Positions 26,529-34,762 of a stretch of DNA of 43,886 nt are shown one piece after another. The position numbers and the translations under genes were made by a program. A model generated the notes under the pieces. The model did not search any database. It was not told the origin of the DNA and was given only the letters and a program-made list of their open reading frames with translations. Numbering within the stretch: the first letter of the stretch is position 1; the number at the start of each line of letters is the position of its first letter. Source of the DNA: Verrucomicrobiia bacterium. Lineage in GTDB: Bacteria > Verrucomicrobiota > Verrucomicrobiia > Limisphaerales > DASXHY01. Where the stretch lies: positions 1 to 43,886 of the forward strand of contig DASPIL010000069.1 of NCBI GenBank assembly GCA_035629175.1, given 5' to 3'.

Positions 26529-27844
26529 AAAATTACATACTCGACACAAACGTCCTTCTCCACGACCCCCACTCCCTGCTGAATTTCGAGGAAAACAACG
26601 TCCTTCTGCCCATCGAAGTCATCGAAGAGATTGACCGCTTCAAAAGGGAATCAAGCGAGCTGGGCCAGAACGCGCGGACCGTTTCGCGAATGCTCGATTC
26701 GTATCGTGGCGATGGCAGCCTCAGTGCGGGAGTGAAGCTGCCGAATGGCGGCAAGCTGAAGATCGTTGTCGAGAAAGATGGCCAGGCGAACGGCAATGGC
26801 AACGTACAACTCTTTCACGGCGATTCCGTGGATAACCGCATTCTCGCGATGGCTTCCGCTGTGCAAAAGGCGCAGCCGAAGAACCCAGCCGTTCTGGTCA
26901 GCAAAGACATCAACCTGCGCATCAAGGCGGATGCGATCGGGCTGCAGGCGGAGGATTACGAGACAGATCGAGTCTTCATCAAGGATCTCTACACAGGGAT
27001 GCTGGAAATGCCCGCTACAGCGGAGCAGCTCGCCGCCTTCCGCGCGAAAGGGGAACTTGAGCTTCCCGCCGGCAGGAAATATTTTCCGAATGAATATTGC
27101 ACGCTGACGGATGAAACCAATCCGAAGCGGACAGCGCTGACGAAGGTCGATGCCTCGGGCACGCGGCTCATTCCGATTGTCGACTGTCGCGAAGGTGTCT
27201 GGGGAATAAAGCCGCGCAACCGCGAGCAGCATTTCGCGTTTGATGCGCTGCTCGACGACCGCATCAAGCTGGTCACGCTCATGGGCAAGGCGGGAACCGG
27301 CAAGACTCTGCTCGCCATGGCTGCCGGGTTGAAGCGCGTGGTGCATGATCGCGAGTTCCGCCGCTTGATCGTCGCGCGCCCGACAATCTCCATGGGCAAG
27401 GAACTCGGATTCCTTCCAGGCTCGCTCGAGGAAAAACTGGCGCCCTGGATGCAACCGATCCACGACGCGCTTGAGATGTTAAGCGACTTGAACATGGGCC
27501 AGGAGCATCGGCGCAGCGGAGACCTGATGCGTTCGGGCAGCATCGTGGTTGAGGCGCTCAGCTACATTCGCGGACGCAGCATCGCCAATCAGTTCATGGT
27601 CATCGATGAGGCGCAAAACCTCACGCCTCTCGAGGCGAAGACGATCATCACGCGCGTGGGACACGGGACCAAAATCATCTTCACGGGTGACCCTTACCAG
27701 ATCGACAACCCGTATGTGGACTCATCCTCGAACGGGTTCAATTACATCGTGAGCCGTTTCCGTTCTGAAGCTGTCGCCGCGCATATCGAACTCCAGAAGG
27801 GCGAACGTTCGGAGCTGGCCGAACTGGCAGCGAATATCCTGTAG
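26525..27844 (+). CDS. PIN-domain PhoH family ATPase (PhoH2-like)
   Basis: The 439-residue protein fuses an N-terminal PIN ribonuclease domain to a C-terminal PhoH ATPase/helicase domain. The PIN part begins YILDTNVLLHDP with Asp7, then EVIEEIDRFK and SVDNRILAMA and SKDINLRIKA supply further acidic residues. The PhoH domain has Walker A GKAGTGKT (254-261), ARPTISMGKELGFLPG, Walker B FMVIDEAQN, and FTGDPYQIDNPY. PhoH2 proteins couple ATP-dependent RNA unwinding to PIN cleavage. The start is a GTG overlapping the GST stop. Its place in a row with RNase III and a zinc-ribbon protein suggests an RNA-processing cluster. Confidence 0.93.
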   Translation: MKNYILDTNVLLHDPHSLLNFEENNVLLPIEVIEEIDRFKRESSELGQNARTVSRMLDSYRGDGSLSAGVKLPNGGKLKIVVEKDGQANGNGNVQLFHGDSVDNRILAMASAVQKAQPKNPAVLVSKDINLRIKADAIGLQAEDYETDRVFIKDLYTGMLEMPATAEQLAAFRAKGELELPAGRKYFPNEYCTLTDETNPKRTALTKVDASGTRLIPIVDCREGVWGIKPRNREQHFAFDALLDDRIKLVTLMGKAGTGKTLLAMAAGLKRVVHDREFRRLIVARPTISMGKELGFLPGSLEEKLAPWMQPIHDALEMLSDLNMGQEHRRSGDLMRSGSIVVEALSYIRGRSIANQFMVIDEAQNLTPLEAKTIITRVGHGTKIIFTGDPYQIDNPYVDSSSNGFNYIVSRFRSEAVAAHIELQKGERSELAELAANIL

Positions 27845-27852
27845 AAAGCTAA

Positions 27853-27882
27853 GCTGTTGCTCCCATTACCCTGAGCAACAGC
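27853..27882. terminator. Hairpin between convergent genes
   Basis: A perfect 10-bp stem (GCTGTTGCTC with GAGCAACAGC, loop of 10 bases) begins 8 bases after the phoH stop, in the 184-base gap before the convergent kinase gene. No T-run follows on either strand, so it may be a rho-independent-like terminator or an mRNA end stabiliser rather than a canonical terminator. Confidence 0.5.
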
Positions 27883-28028
27883 AGCCCCGATCGAGCAGCG
27901 ATATCCCGGCTGAGCCCGTTAAACGAGCCCGATCCCAAGCATGCTCCACCGCGAGCCACGGCTTATACGCATCAAATTGGCAAATCTTTCAAAGAAGTTT
28001 GCAGAACAGGGGATTTGCTGGATTCCGA

Positions 28029-30041
28029 TCAACGCCCTTCCTGCTGGTTCTTTTGCAGCGAAACCAATTTCGCTTCCGCCGCAGCCAGGGCGCGGCACAT
28101 CTCCGTGACGCATGAATACCGTTGCCGCAGGTCCGGGTGGCACGCTTTGACGATGATGCCATTGAGCAGTGAGAACTCCTCCACGCTGCGGCTTTCCACC
28201 ATCGATGAAGAAATCTCGGGGAACTGCGACGCGGGATTTCCAGTGCTCAAAACGTAAAGGACCATGCCCAGTGAATAGATATCTGCCTGGACGGTTCCTG
28301 GAAGTTCCGGGAGTGGCGGCATGTAACCTGGAGTGCCCACGATACTTCGTTGTTCATCTGCACGACGGATTTCCGCAATGAGCCCGACATCGGCCACCTT
28401 TGGCTTGGCGTCCACGAAGATGATATTCTGGGGCTTGATGTCGCGGTGCGTCAAACCCTGGCTATGAAGGAAATCCAGAGGTTCGCAGAGCATCAGGCCG
28501 AGGCGAATGCAATCGATAGCCGGCAAGCGGCTGCGATGCAGCCCTGCGCGGAGATTCACCAGGTCGCGCGGCTTGTAGCGGTTGGGGTCGCCGCGCCAGT
28601 CGGGCGTGACGCTGTCGCCCAGTTCCATCACGTAGTAGAAATACCCTTGAAGCTTTTCACTGACGTGGGTGACCCGCAGGAGGCCGGGGTGCTGGTCCGA
28701 AATCCGGCGGTACAAATTCACGCCCTTGAATTCCCGTTCATACGGTTCTGTTCGCTGATCGAAGCGGGCCAGGTAAACCACCTTGAGCGCTTCCCAAGGA
28801 CCCGAGCCTTTCCGAGCCAGCCACACTTTTCCATAGGCGCCCTCTCCAAAAGGCTTCGGCCAGAGCTCATATCCAGGCACATGCGGCTTCGGCTCCACTG
28901 GCTCAACGGCGGCTGCCGCAGTCGTCAACGAACGTTCCGCAAACAGGTGGACGCGATTGGCAAGAGCCCAGGCCATGGCCGTCGGAACCTGGGCCAGCAC
29001 GACAATCATCCACGGAAACCAATAGTTCGAGGCGTGGCTCGCTATGATCGCGCTCGCGCCGAGGACCACCCCTGCCCCCACCCCCGTCACGAGGATCCAT
29101 TTCCATCGGCGTTGCCATAACGTCGCCCCGAGACCGAGGCCAAAGAGCGCGATCAACCATGCCTCAATCCATCCCGGAAGACGCTGCAATCCTTCCTGAC
29201 GCTTCAGGTTCAGGAATTCCGTGATCAGGATTTCGACGCCCCCCGTGGTTTCGCCCGTCCAACGGCTGAATGGCGTCAGGAATTCGTCGCGTTCATCGCC
29301 ACTTAACGAGGTCCGCGGATGCGATCCGATAAATACGATTTTGTCCCTGTAAAAACCCTGGGGTTGCGACAACGCGAAGCGATAGCTCAATTCATCCCAG
29401 GTATTCTGGCCGTAGTAGCGCAGCCACAGTTCGACAGGCTTCAGCAAAGGAGGCGCTCCTGAAGCCGTGGCAGCGACAATCGGGAGGCTTGGATAAGGTC
29501 CTGGGGCGGGAAACGGCCAATGCCGCCGAACGATTCCGTCGACGTCCGGATCCAGCCAGGCAACGCCCCAGTTCGTGCGCGACGCGGAAAGGAACGGCTC
29601 GGCCGGGACGACGGGGCGGGCTCCAGCGATCTCAGGGTGCGTGACGCGGGCTTGCTCCGCCATCAGAACCATCGCCCTCTGCCGGCGCATGGCCGCAGCC
29701 AAAGCAGCGTCGGTTTCCGGATTCCGGGGCGCTCGAAAGAAGGCATCGAAGACCACCAGCGCGCATCCATCATCTGCAAGACGATTCAGCAGGCTGGCGT
29801 GAAGTCCGCGATCCCAAGGTTCGCCGCGCACCTGCTGATAGAAATCATACGCCTCGTTGTCGAGCTGGATGAGAACGATCTCAGTCTTCGGTGCACGTGA
29901 CCCAAAGCGGAAAAGGTAATCGTAGCTCCCATGGATGAATCCCTGCCCAGCGGGTGTCGCCCACAAGAGCAAACCGACAAAGACAACCAGCCCGCCACCA
30001 ATCGCGGATCTAACGGTCGGGCTGGTGGATCTCAAGTTCAC
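28029..30041 (-). CDS. CHASE2 sensor Ser/Thr protein kinase
   Basis: The 670-residue protein has an N-terminal membrane helix (15-32), an extracytoplasmic CHASE2 sensor (about 35-285, with IVLIQLDNEAYD, LVVFDAFF, and GFYRDKIVFIGSHP), a block of three membrane helices (291-362), and a cytosolic Hanks-type kinase (388-660). Kinase motifs are the glycine loop GEGAYGKVW (399-407), Lys420 in ALKVV, catalytic HRDIKPQN (532-540) and the Mg loop, which reads DVG (551-553) in place of DFG. The activation segment runs GTPGYMPPLPE rather than ending in APE. Sensor ligand and targets are unknown. It is convergent with phoH and lies downstream of deoC on the same strand, 76 bases away. Confidence 0.9.
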   Translation of the reverse strand: MNLRSTSPTVRSAIGGGLVVFVGLLLWATPAGQGFIHGSYDYLFRFGSRAPKTEIVLIQLDNEAYDFYQQVRGEPWDRGLHASLLNRLADDGCALVVFDAFFRAPRNPETDAALAAAMRRQRAMVLMAEQARVTHPEIAGARPVVPAEPFLSASRTNWGVAWLDPDVDGIVRRHWPFPAPGPYPSLPIVAATASGAPPLLKPVELWLRYYGQNTWDELSYRFALSQPQGFYRDKIVFIGSHPRTSLSGDERDEFLTPFSRWTGETTGGVEILITEFLNLKRQEGLQRLPGWIEAWLIALFGLGLGATLWQRRWKWILVTGVGAGVVLGASAIIASHASNYWFPWMIVVLAQVPTAMAWALANRVHLFAERSLTTAAAAVEPVEPKPHVPGYELWPKPFGEGAYGKVWLARKGSGPWEALKVVYLARFDQRTEPYEREFKGVNLYRRISDQHPGLLRVTHVSEKLQGYFYYVMELGDSVTPDWRGDPNRYKPRDLVNLRAGLHRSRLPAIDCIRLGLMLCEPLDFLHSQGLTHRDIKPQNIIFVDAKPKVADVGLIAEIRRADEQRSIVGTPGYMPPLPELPGTVQADIYSLGMVLYVLSTGNPASQFPEISSSMVESRSVEEFSLLNGIIVKACHPDLRQRYSCVTEMCRALAAAEAKLVSLQKNQQEGR

Positions 30042-30117
30042 GAGAGATCAATAACCCCTGCGGGCGCAAACGCAGGAACCCGAATTGAACGATCGCAGTT
30101 CAGCATGAGGGGCGCTG

Positions 30118-30849
30118 TCACGCCGGCTTCGATGTCCGTAAAAGATCTTGAACGATGGCAACGGAAGACGAGGTTCCCAATCGGTCGGCACCTGCGTTGA
30201 TCATCTTCGAGGCGGTTTCCAGGTCACGTATGCCGCCTGAAGCTTTCACCCCGAACTTCGGACCCACCGTGGCGCGCAACAGCCGCACGTCCTCGACCGT
30301 TGCCCCGCCCGGGCCGAAGCCAGTCGAGGTCTTCACGAAATGAGCACCGCTCTCGAGAACCAGCTGGCACGCGCGGATCTTCTGTTCCCCGTCCAGCAGG
30401 CCTGTTTCCAGGATGATCTTGACCGGCCGTTCATCCGCAGATTCAACCACGTCGCGCAGCTCCCGCAGGATCACGGCATCGCGTGCATCTTTGAGATGGC
30501 CGATGTTCATCACCATGTCGATTTCGTGGGCACCGTCATCGATCGCCGCTTCTGCCTCAAAACGCTTCACATCGCCCGCCATGGCGCCGAGTGGGAACCC
30601 GACCACGGCCACCACCTGGATGTTCGTATCTTCCAGCAAGGAACGGGCATGTTCGACGTGAGATCCATTGACGCAGACGCAGCGGAATCCGAAATGCCGG
30701 GCTTCAGCGCAAAGGCGCTCGATATCCGCGGATGTGGCATCCGCCTTAAGCAGAGTGTGTTCGATATGAGCCGCCAGTTGGGCTGCGGAGAGAGCGTCTG
30801 TTCCCATGGCCAAAAACTGATTGATCCGTTCACCGAGGTCAACGTCCAT
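30118..30849 (-). CDS. deoC: Deoxyribose-phosphate aldolase
   Basis: The enzyme (243 residues from the ATG at 30849) splits 2-deoxyribose 5-phosphate into glyceraldehyde 3-phosphate and acetaldehyde in deoxynucleoside catabolism. Motifs are IEHTLLKADAT, CVNGSHVEHAR, VVGFPLGAM, EIDMVMNIG, the Schiff-base lysine region KIILETGLL, and FVKTSTGFGPGGAT followed by GVKASGGIRD. A 41-codon in-frame extension to 30972 runs through a dispersed inverted repeat and lacks family similarity, so I reject it; ATG 30810 (MGTDALSAAQL) is another possible start. No other deo genes are adjacent. Confidence 0.94.
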   Translation of the reverse strand: MDVDLGERINQFLAMGTDALSAAQLAAHIEHTLLKADATSADIERLCAEARHFGFRCVCVNGSHVEHARSLLEDTNIQVVAVVGFPLGAMAGDVKRFEAEAAIDDGAHEIDMVMNIGHLKDARDAVILRELRDVVESADERPVKIILETGLLDGEQKIRACQLVLESGAHFVKTSTGFGPGGATVEDVRLLRATVGPKFGVKASGGIRDLETASKMINAGADRLGTSSSVAIVQDLLRTSKPA

Positions 30850-30892
30850 CAAAAACCCAGCAGCCGCTTCCAATGTGGCCAGCGTTTGGCCG

Positions 30893-31038
30893 CCGGAGTG
30901 CCGACTTGCAGTTGGCTTCCACCTACTGACGAGCCGACCACGTTCCGGTTGAACCGTTATGCCCGATTCCACGAGGGCTGTTTCAATTGAGCCCGCAATT
31001 CAAAAATGGTGCGGTAAGACTGCAAGTCGGCGCTCCGG
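30893..31038. repeat. REP/BIME-like inverted-repeat element
   Basis: A left arm CCGGAGTGCCGACTTGCAG (starting 30893) and a right arm CTGCAAGTCGGCGCTCCGG (ending 31038) are inverted copies with one mismatch, separated by about 105 bases. Each arm holds the core GCCGACTTGxAGTxGGC, which can itself fold into a small hairpin. The same core bounds the 152-bp blocks at 42647 and 43599, though the interior sequence here is different. It fills most of the 266-base gap between the divergent deoC and site-2 protease genes. Confidence 0.75.
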
Positions 31039-31115
31039 TGTTGTTGTAAGGCTCTGAACGGGTAGCCGGGTCCACCCTCGACTCCAAGCGTCACGGCGCG
31101 TAAGCTGCGCCGGCG

Positions 31116-31775
31116 ATGGACATGAATCTTTTGGTTGAAGGGCTGATCCAATATATCGGCCTCGTGATTTTGCTCACCTTCCACGAGTTCGGGCACGCGT
31201 GGATGGCGCTGAAATGCGGAGATGATACCGCCAAGCTTCAGGGGCGGGTGTCGCTTAACCCGCTGGTTCACATCGATCCGATCGGGACAGTGGCCATTCC
31301 ACTGTTTGCCCTATTCCTGTCGATGCAAGGGTCGGGATTAGGGAGTTTCCTTATTGGTTGGGCGCGTCCCGTTCCTGTGAATCCGTACAATCTCCGCAAT
31401 CAGAAGCTGGATGACATCCTGGTGACGCTGGCCGGGCCGTGGATGAACGTCTTGCTGGCCATCGCGCTGATCGGCTTGGGCCGGCTTTTCCTTTTCGCAG
31501 GCATTCCTGTCGCCGTTGAAGTTTGCCTGGGCTGGGCGTTCATCAGCCTGCTGCTCTGTTTTTTCAATCTGCTGCCTATTCCGCCCCTGGACGGTTCGCA
31601 GGTGGTTCGCTGCCTCTTAAACATCAGCTACGAGGCATACTACCAAATGGCACGCTACGGTTTCATTGTCTTGATCATCGTTCTGCAGATCCCGGCGGTT
31701 CGCCAGGTCATAGCCTTCCTGAGTGATCGATCGTTTGTTGCAATAGCCCGAGTATTTGGGTTCGTCGGGGGCTGA
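31116..31775 (+). CDS. Site-2 protease (M50B) family protein
   Basis: The 219-residue membrane protein shows the complete zinc site of a short M50B intramembrane protease: FHEFGHAW at residues 22-29 in the first membrane helix, and the third ligand in LLPIPPLDGSQV near residue 155. GRVSLNPLVHIDPIG lies after the first helix and LAGPWMNVLLAI in the middle, both conserved in this branch. There is no PDZ domain. Such small S2P proteins are widespread and their substrates are mostly unknown. It is divergent from deoC, with a REP-like element in the shared upstream gap. Confidence 0.93.
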   Translation: MDMNLLVEGLIQYIGLVILLTFHEFGHAWMALKCGDDTAKLQGRVSLNPLVHIDPIGTVAIPLFALFLSMQGSGLGSFLIGWARPVPVNPYNLRNQKLDDILVTLAGPWMNVLLAIALIGLGRLFLFAGIPVAVEVCLGWAFISLLLCFFNLLPIPPLDGSQVVRCLLNISYEAYYQMARYGFIVLIIVLQIPAVRQVIAFLSDRSFVAIARVFGFVGG

Positions 31776-31947
31776 ACGCAATCCCCACGGTTGAATTCGG
31801 GGTCGGATCAATCACGGACGTCTGGCATTTCAAGGCTACCTGATCCAAGGTATCCAGAGCAATACTACCCACTTTGGTAGCTAGGCAGGGAGAGCCTCGC
31901 TGGTAGGCTGCCACTGTTTTCTGCTTAACAACCCAAACCAACTCCGC

Positions 31948-32628
31948 ATGAAAAAATCGATTCAATGGTGCAAAGCCTCTCTTGGCGCGATGCTGCTTCT
32001 CGCTGCAGCCGCTTCTCCCGCCGCAACCCTCACCGTTGATCCGGGCGCCTCATGGCTCGGCTACATGAACGTCTTCAACCTGCCTTCGGATGGCGGCGCC
32101 TTTCAATTCGGCAGCAGCTGGGGCACGAGTGACCTTCGAGCGAGCTTTTCGGGAGACACGCTGACGCTGGCACCCAACACCATCGGTGACCTCGCGGCCT
32201 ATTGGTATATTGGCGGAGGCGCGCCAGGCGCACCCGGCAACAAGATCATGGAAGCGAACTTTTACCAGGAAACGACAGGTCCCTTGTCGGGGCAGATGGT
32301 GACATTTACGGGCACCGTACTCGCAAATTCCCTGACCACCTCGCACACGGCGGTCGCCTTCATCAAGGATTTCGCGCCTGACTATTCTTCGTCAGTCACC
32401 ACCACGGTGCCCCTCACCCCCGGCATGTTCAGCGTCAGCCTCGCTACGATCAACGATCCCGCGCGGCATGTTCAGTTTGGCTTCCAGATGACGGGCGTGA
32501 ATGTATGGGCAACGGATGTCGGGCCATTTGGTTCCGTGCAGATTGCACCCATCCCTGAACCGACCGTTTTGTCGCTTGTTGCTGTGGGCCTCACCGGCCT
32601 GCTCCTGCGAAAACGTTTTGAAGTCTAG
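31948..32628 (+). CDS. PEP-CTERM sorting-domain secreted protein
   Basis: The 226-residue protein has a signal peptide (KASLGAMLLLAAAASPAA). Its single beta-rich domain begins TLTVDPGASWLGYMNVF and includes GSSWGTSDLRASF and TFTGTVLANSL. The C-terminal tail is the PEP-CTERM signal PIPEPTVLSLVAVGLTGL followed by LLRKRF. Such tails are cut by an exosortase and the protein is exported to the surface or matrix; no exosortase gene is in this window. Its domain is clearly paralogous to the first 190 residues of the next gene, which begins 51 bases later, so the pair arose by duplication. The 172-base upstream gap contains small possible hairpins but no recognised motif. Confidence 0.88.
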   Translation: MKKSIQWCKASLGAMLLLAAAASPAATLTVDPGASWLGYMNVFNLPSDGGAFQFGSSWGTSDLRASFSGDTLTLAPNTIGDLAAYWYIGGGAPGAPGNKIMEANFYQETTGPLSGQMVTFTGTVLANSLTTSHTAVAFIKDFAPDYSSSVTTTVPLTPGMFSVSLATINDPARHVQFGFQMTGVNVWATDVGPFGSVQIAPIPEPTVLSLVAVGLTGLLLRKRFEV

Positions 32629-32679
32629 GATCCGATTCATCGAGTCAGCGAGTTCAACCAACCAATCAAACAGAGGGCA

Positions 32680-34707
32680 ATGATGAAAACATACCGAATG
32701 TTGATCGCACCTATCATCGCAGCGGCTGCGATGCTTCTGGGTGCTGCGGAAAGCCACGCGCAGGTCACGGTGAAGGTGGATTCCACAAAGACCTGGCAGG
32801 GCTTCAATAACGTCGTCGGAACCAACGGGTTTGCATCCTACGCATTCGGAAGCGCGTGGGGACTGGCTGATCTCCGGGCCGAGTTCCTGCCCGCCAACAG
32901 CCCTTCCGGCTGGCCGTTCAGCACGGTTGGGATCATGCGGCCCAACGTGAATACCTACGACATCGCAAATGAGTTTTGGAATCTTCCGGATGGAACGGCC
33001 AATAAGCTGATCGAAGCAAATTGGTACGTGGACGTTGGAACCCAGTTCGCCGGACAGGCCGTCACCTTCGAAGGCACGGTGATTTCCAATAGCATTCCGA
33101 TGACCGATTTGGGCGGGTTGCCCACCGTCACGCCGGATGCCGCATGGCACGTTGTTGCGTTCATCAAGGAATTCACCGCCTCGTACGGGTTTATTGGAAT
33201 CACGACAACGACCAATCTTAGTCCGGGCGCGTTCACTGTCACCCGCAACATCGGCGCTGGCAGCGTGTGTCAGTACGGTTTCTACACGTTCGGACCTAAC
33301 ACCGCCCCGAGCTCGCCCGATGCCTTCACAGGACTGGCGGTGGTTGTCGAAGATTCAGATCCTGCAATCACGACCCAGCCTGTTGGCCAAACTGTGACAA
33401 CAGGAACCGCGGTTCAGCTGAGTGTTGCTGCAGTGGGAGCGACAACGTTGAGCTATCAGTGGAAACGCGACAACGTCGATCTCTCTGACGTAGGAAACAT
33501 CTCGGGAGCGAACACCCCAACGCTCACCATCGCAAACGCCCAGGTGACCGATTCCGGTCCCTACAGCGTCACTGTGACTGACACTGCTGGTTCTGTTGAT
33601 TCGCAAACGGTGCAGGTCAACGTGCTCGACATAGTGATCACATCGAACCCGCAGAGCCAGCGCGTCGAGCAAGGATCGACCGTGCAGTTCAGCGTCGGCG
33701 CAACAAGCTCCTCTCCGCTAAATTACCAATGGAAGTCTGTGATCAATGGGGTCACGAATAATGTCGTTAACGGTGCCAACGCATCAGGCGCGACGACATC
33801 CACCTTGACGCTCACAAACGTGCAGGTTGCACAATCCGGATTCTACCTCGTTAGCCTCTCAACGGGTTCGGGATCGGCCGATACAGGAGCGAATCTGGTC
33901 GTGAAATCGTATGCGGATTTCGCGAACTTCCTCGAGAACCCCGGTTTTGAGAACGATCCCGCAGGCGTGAATGAAAGCCCCTGGGTTCGGTTCGAATCGA
34001 CCGATCCGAGCTTCGGTTCGCTGCAGGACGCAAATGACATCTACTTCGGTGGCGGAAACGTGAACGTGCATCAAGGCACCTACGTGAGCTTCACGACGTT
34101 TAACGCCGAATGGTCAGGCATCTATCAGGATGTGCCGGCTAGCCCGGGCCAGATCTTCGCAGCCGACATGTGGTTCTACAACCCCAGCGGCGATCCCATT
34201 CCTTCCGTTGGCGCTGATAGCGAGAGCTTCATCGAGGTGCAGTTCCGCAACGGCGGCACTGTTCTCCAGCAATACATCACCGAGTTCATCACTCCGGAAA
34301 CTCCCCAGAATGTCTGGTTTAATCTGCAGGCAACGAACGCGGGCGGCTTCGGAACGATGCCCCCCACCTCGAATGCGAAGTATCTTGTCGCACCGCCGGG
34401 AACAACCACGGTGCGCTTTCAAGTGACGATGCATGACTTGGGAAACAGCCTGGGGAACGGTTCGCTCTACTACGACAGCGCCCGTCTCATGCTGAAGGTT
34501 CCGGCCGCGGTGAATCCCGTCGCGGTGGGGAACACCCTGCAACTGAACTGGAAATCCCAGGGCGCGACCACCTATCAGATCCAATACAAGGATAACCTTG
34601 GAGATCCATGGGCTGTGCTGGAAGAAATCGCAGGCACAGGCCAGGTGATTTCCCGTTCCTATCCGACCACTGGATCACAGCGTCTCTATCGGATCGTAAC
34701 GCTGTAA
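32680..34707 (+). CDS. Secreted Ig-like domain protein, paralogue of the upstream PEP-CTERM protein
   Basis: The 675-residue protein has a signal peptide (LIAPIIAAAAMLLGAAESHAQ). The first domain (29-220: WQGFNNVV, SAWGLADLRAEF, IEANWYVDVG, VVAFIKEF, SPGAFTV) aligns motif by motif with the neighbouring 226-residue protein. Two Ig-like domains follow (about 222-316 and 318-408, each with YQWK and a terminal SG-Y segment), then a carbohydrate-binding-like beta sandwich (415-600, NPGFENDP, FRVTMHDLG-type strands), and a final domain ending QRLYRIVTL. Unlike the paralogue it lacks a PEP-CTERM tail, so its anchoring differs. Function is unknown; an extracellular or surface binding role is likely. 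Confidence 0.85.
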   Translation: MMKTYRMLIAPIIAAAAMLLGAAESHAQVTVKVDSTKTWQGFNNVVGTNGFASYAFGSAWGLADLRAEFLPANSPSGWPFSTVGIMRPNVNTYDIANEFWNLPDGTANKLIEANWYVDVGTQFAGQAVTFEGTVISNSIPMTDLGGLPTVTPDAAWHVVAFIKEFTASYGFIGITTTTNLSPGAFTVTRNIGAGSVCQYGFYTFGPNTAPSSPDAFTGLAVVVEDSDPAITTQPVGQTVTTGTAVQLSVAAVGATTLSYQWKRDNVDLSDVGNISGANTPTLTIANAQVTDSGPYSVTVTDTAGSVDSQTVQVNVLDIVITSNPQSQRVEQGSTVQFSVGATSSSPLNYQWKSVINGVTNNVVNGANASGATTSTLTLTNVQVAQSGFYLVSLSTGSGSADTGANLVVKSYADFANFLENPGFENDPAGVNESPWVRFESTDPSFGSLQDANDIYFGGGNVNVHQGTYVSFTTFNAEWSGIYQDVPASPGQIFAADMWFYNPSGDPIPSVGADSESFIEVQFRNGGTVLQQYITEFITPETPQNVWFNLQATNAGGFGTMPPTSNAKYLVAPPGTTTVRFQVTMHDLGNSLGNGSLYYDSARLMLKVPAAVNPVAVGNTLQLNWKSQGATTYQIQYKDNLGDPWAVLEEIAGTGQVISRSYPTTGSQRLYRIVTL

Positions 34708-34719
34708 GAAATAAAACTT

Positions 34720-34746
34720 CCCCGAAGCCGCCACCCGGCTTCGGGG
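34720..34746. terminator. Strong hairpin terminator
   Basis: An 11-bp perfect stem (CCCCGAAGCCG with CGGCTTCGGGG, loop CCACC) starts 12 bases after the stop of the Ig-like protein gene. The plus side continues ATTACTG, with little U-tract; on the minus strand the hairpin is followed by AAGTTTTATTT. It should end the transcript of the secreted-protein pair and separate it from the prepilin genes. Confidence 0.75.
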
Positions 34747-34762
34747 ATTACTGAATTGAGCT

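Noticed and set aside
30850-30972. A 41-codon N-terminal extension of deoC
   Set aside because: It runs through an arm of the REP-like inverted element and shows no resemblance to aldolases; the ATG at 30849 fits better.
31776-31947. Riboswitch or sigma-54 promoter upstream of the PEP-CTERM gene
   Set aside because: Small stems (CTACC/GGTAG, GGCAG/CTGCC) are present, but no known riboswitch core; TGGCAT is not followed by GC at the spacing needed for a -24/-12 promoter.
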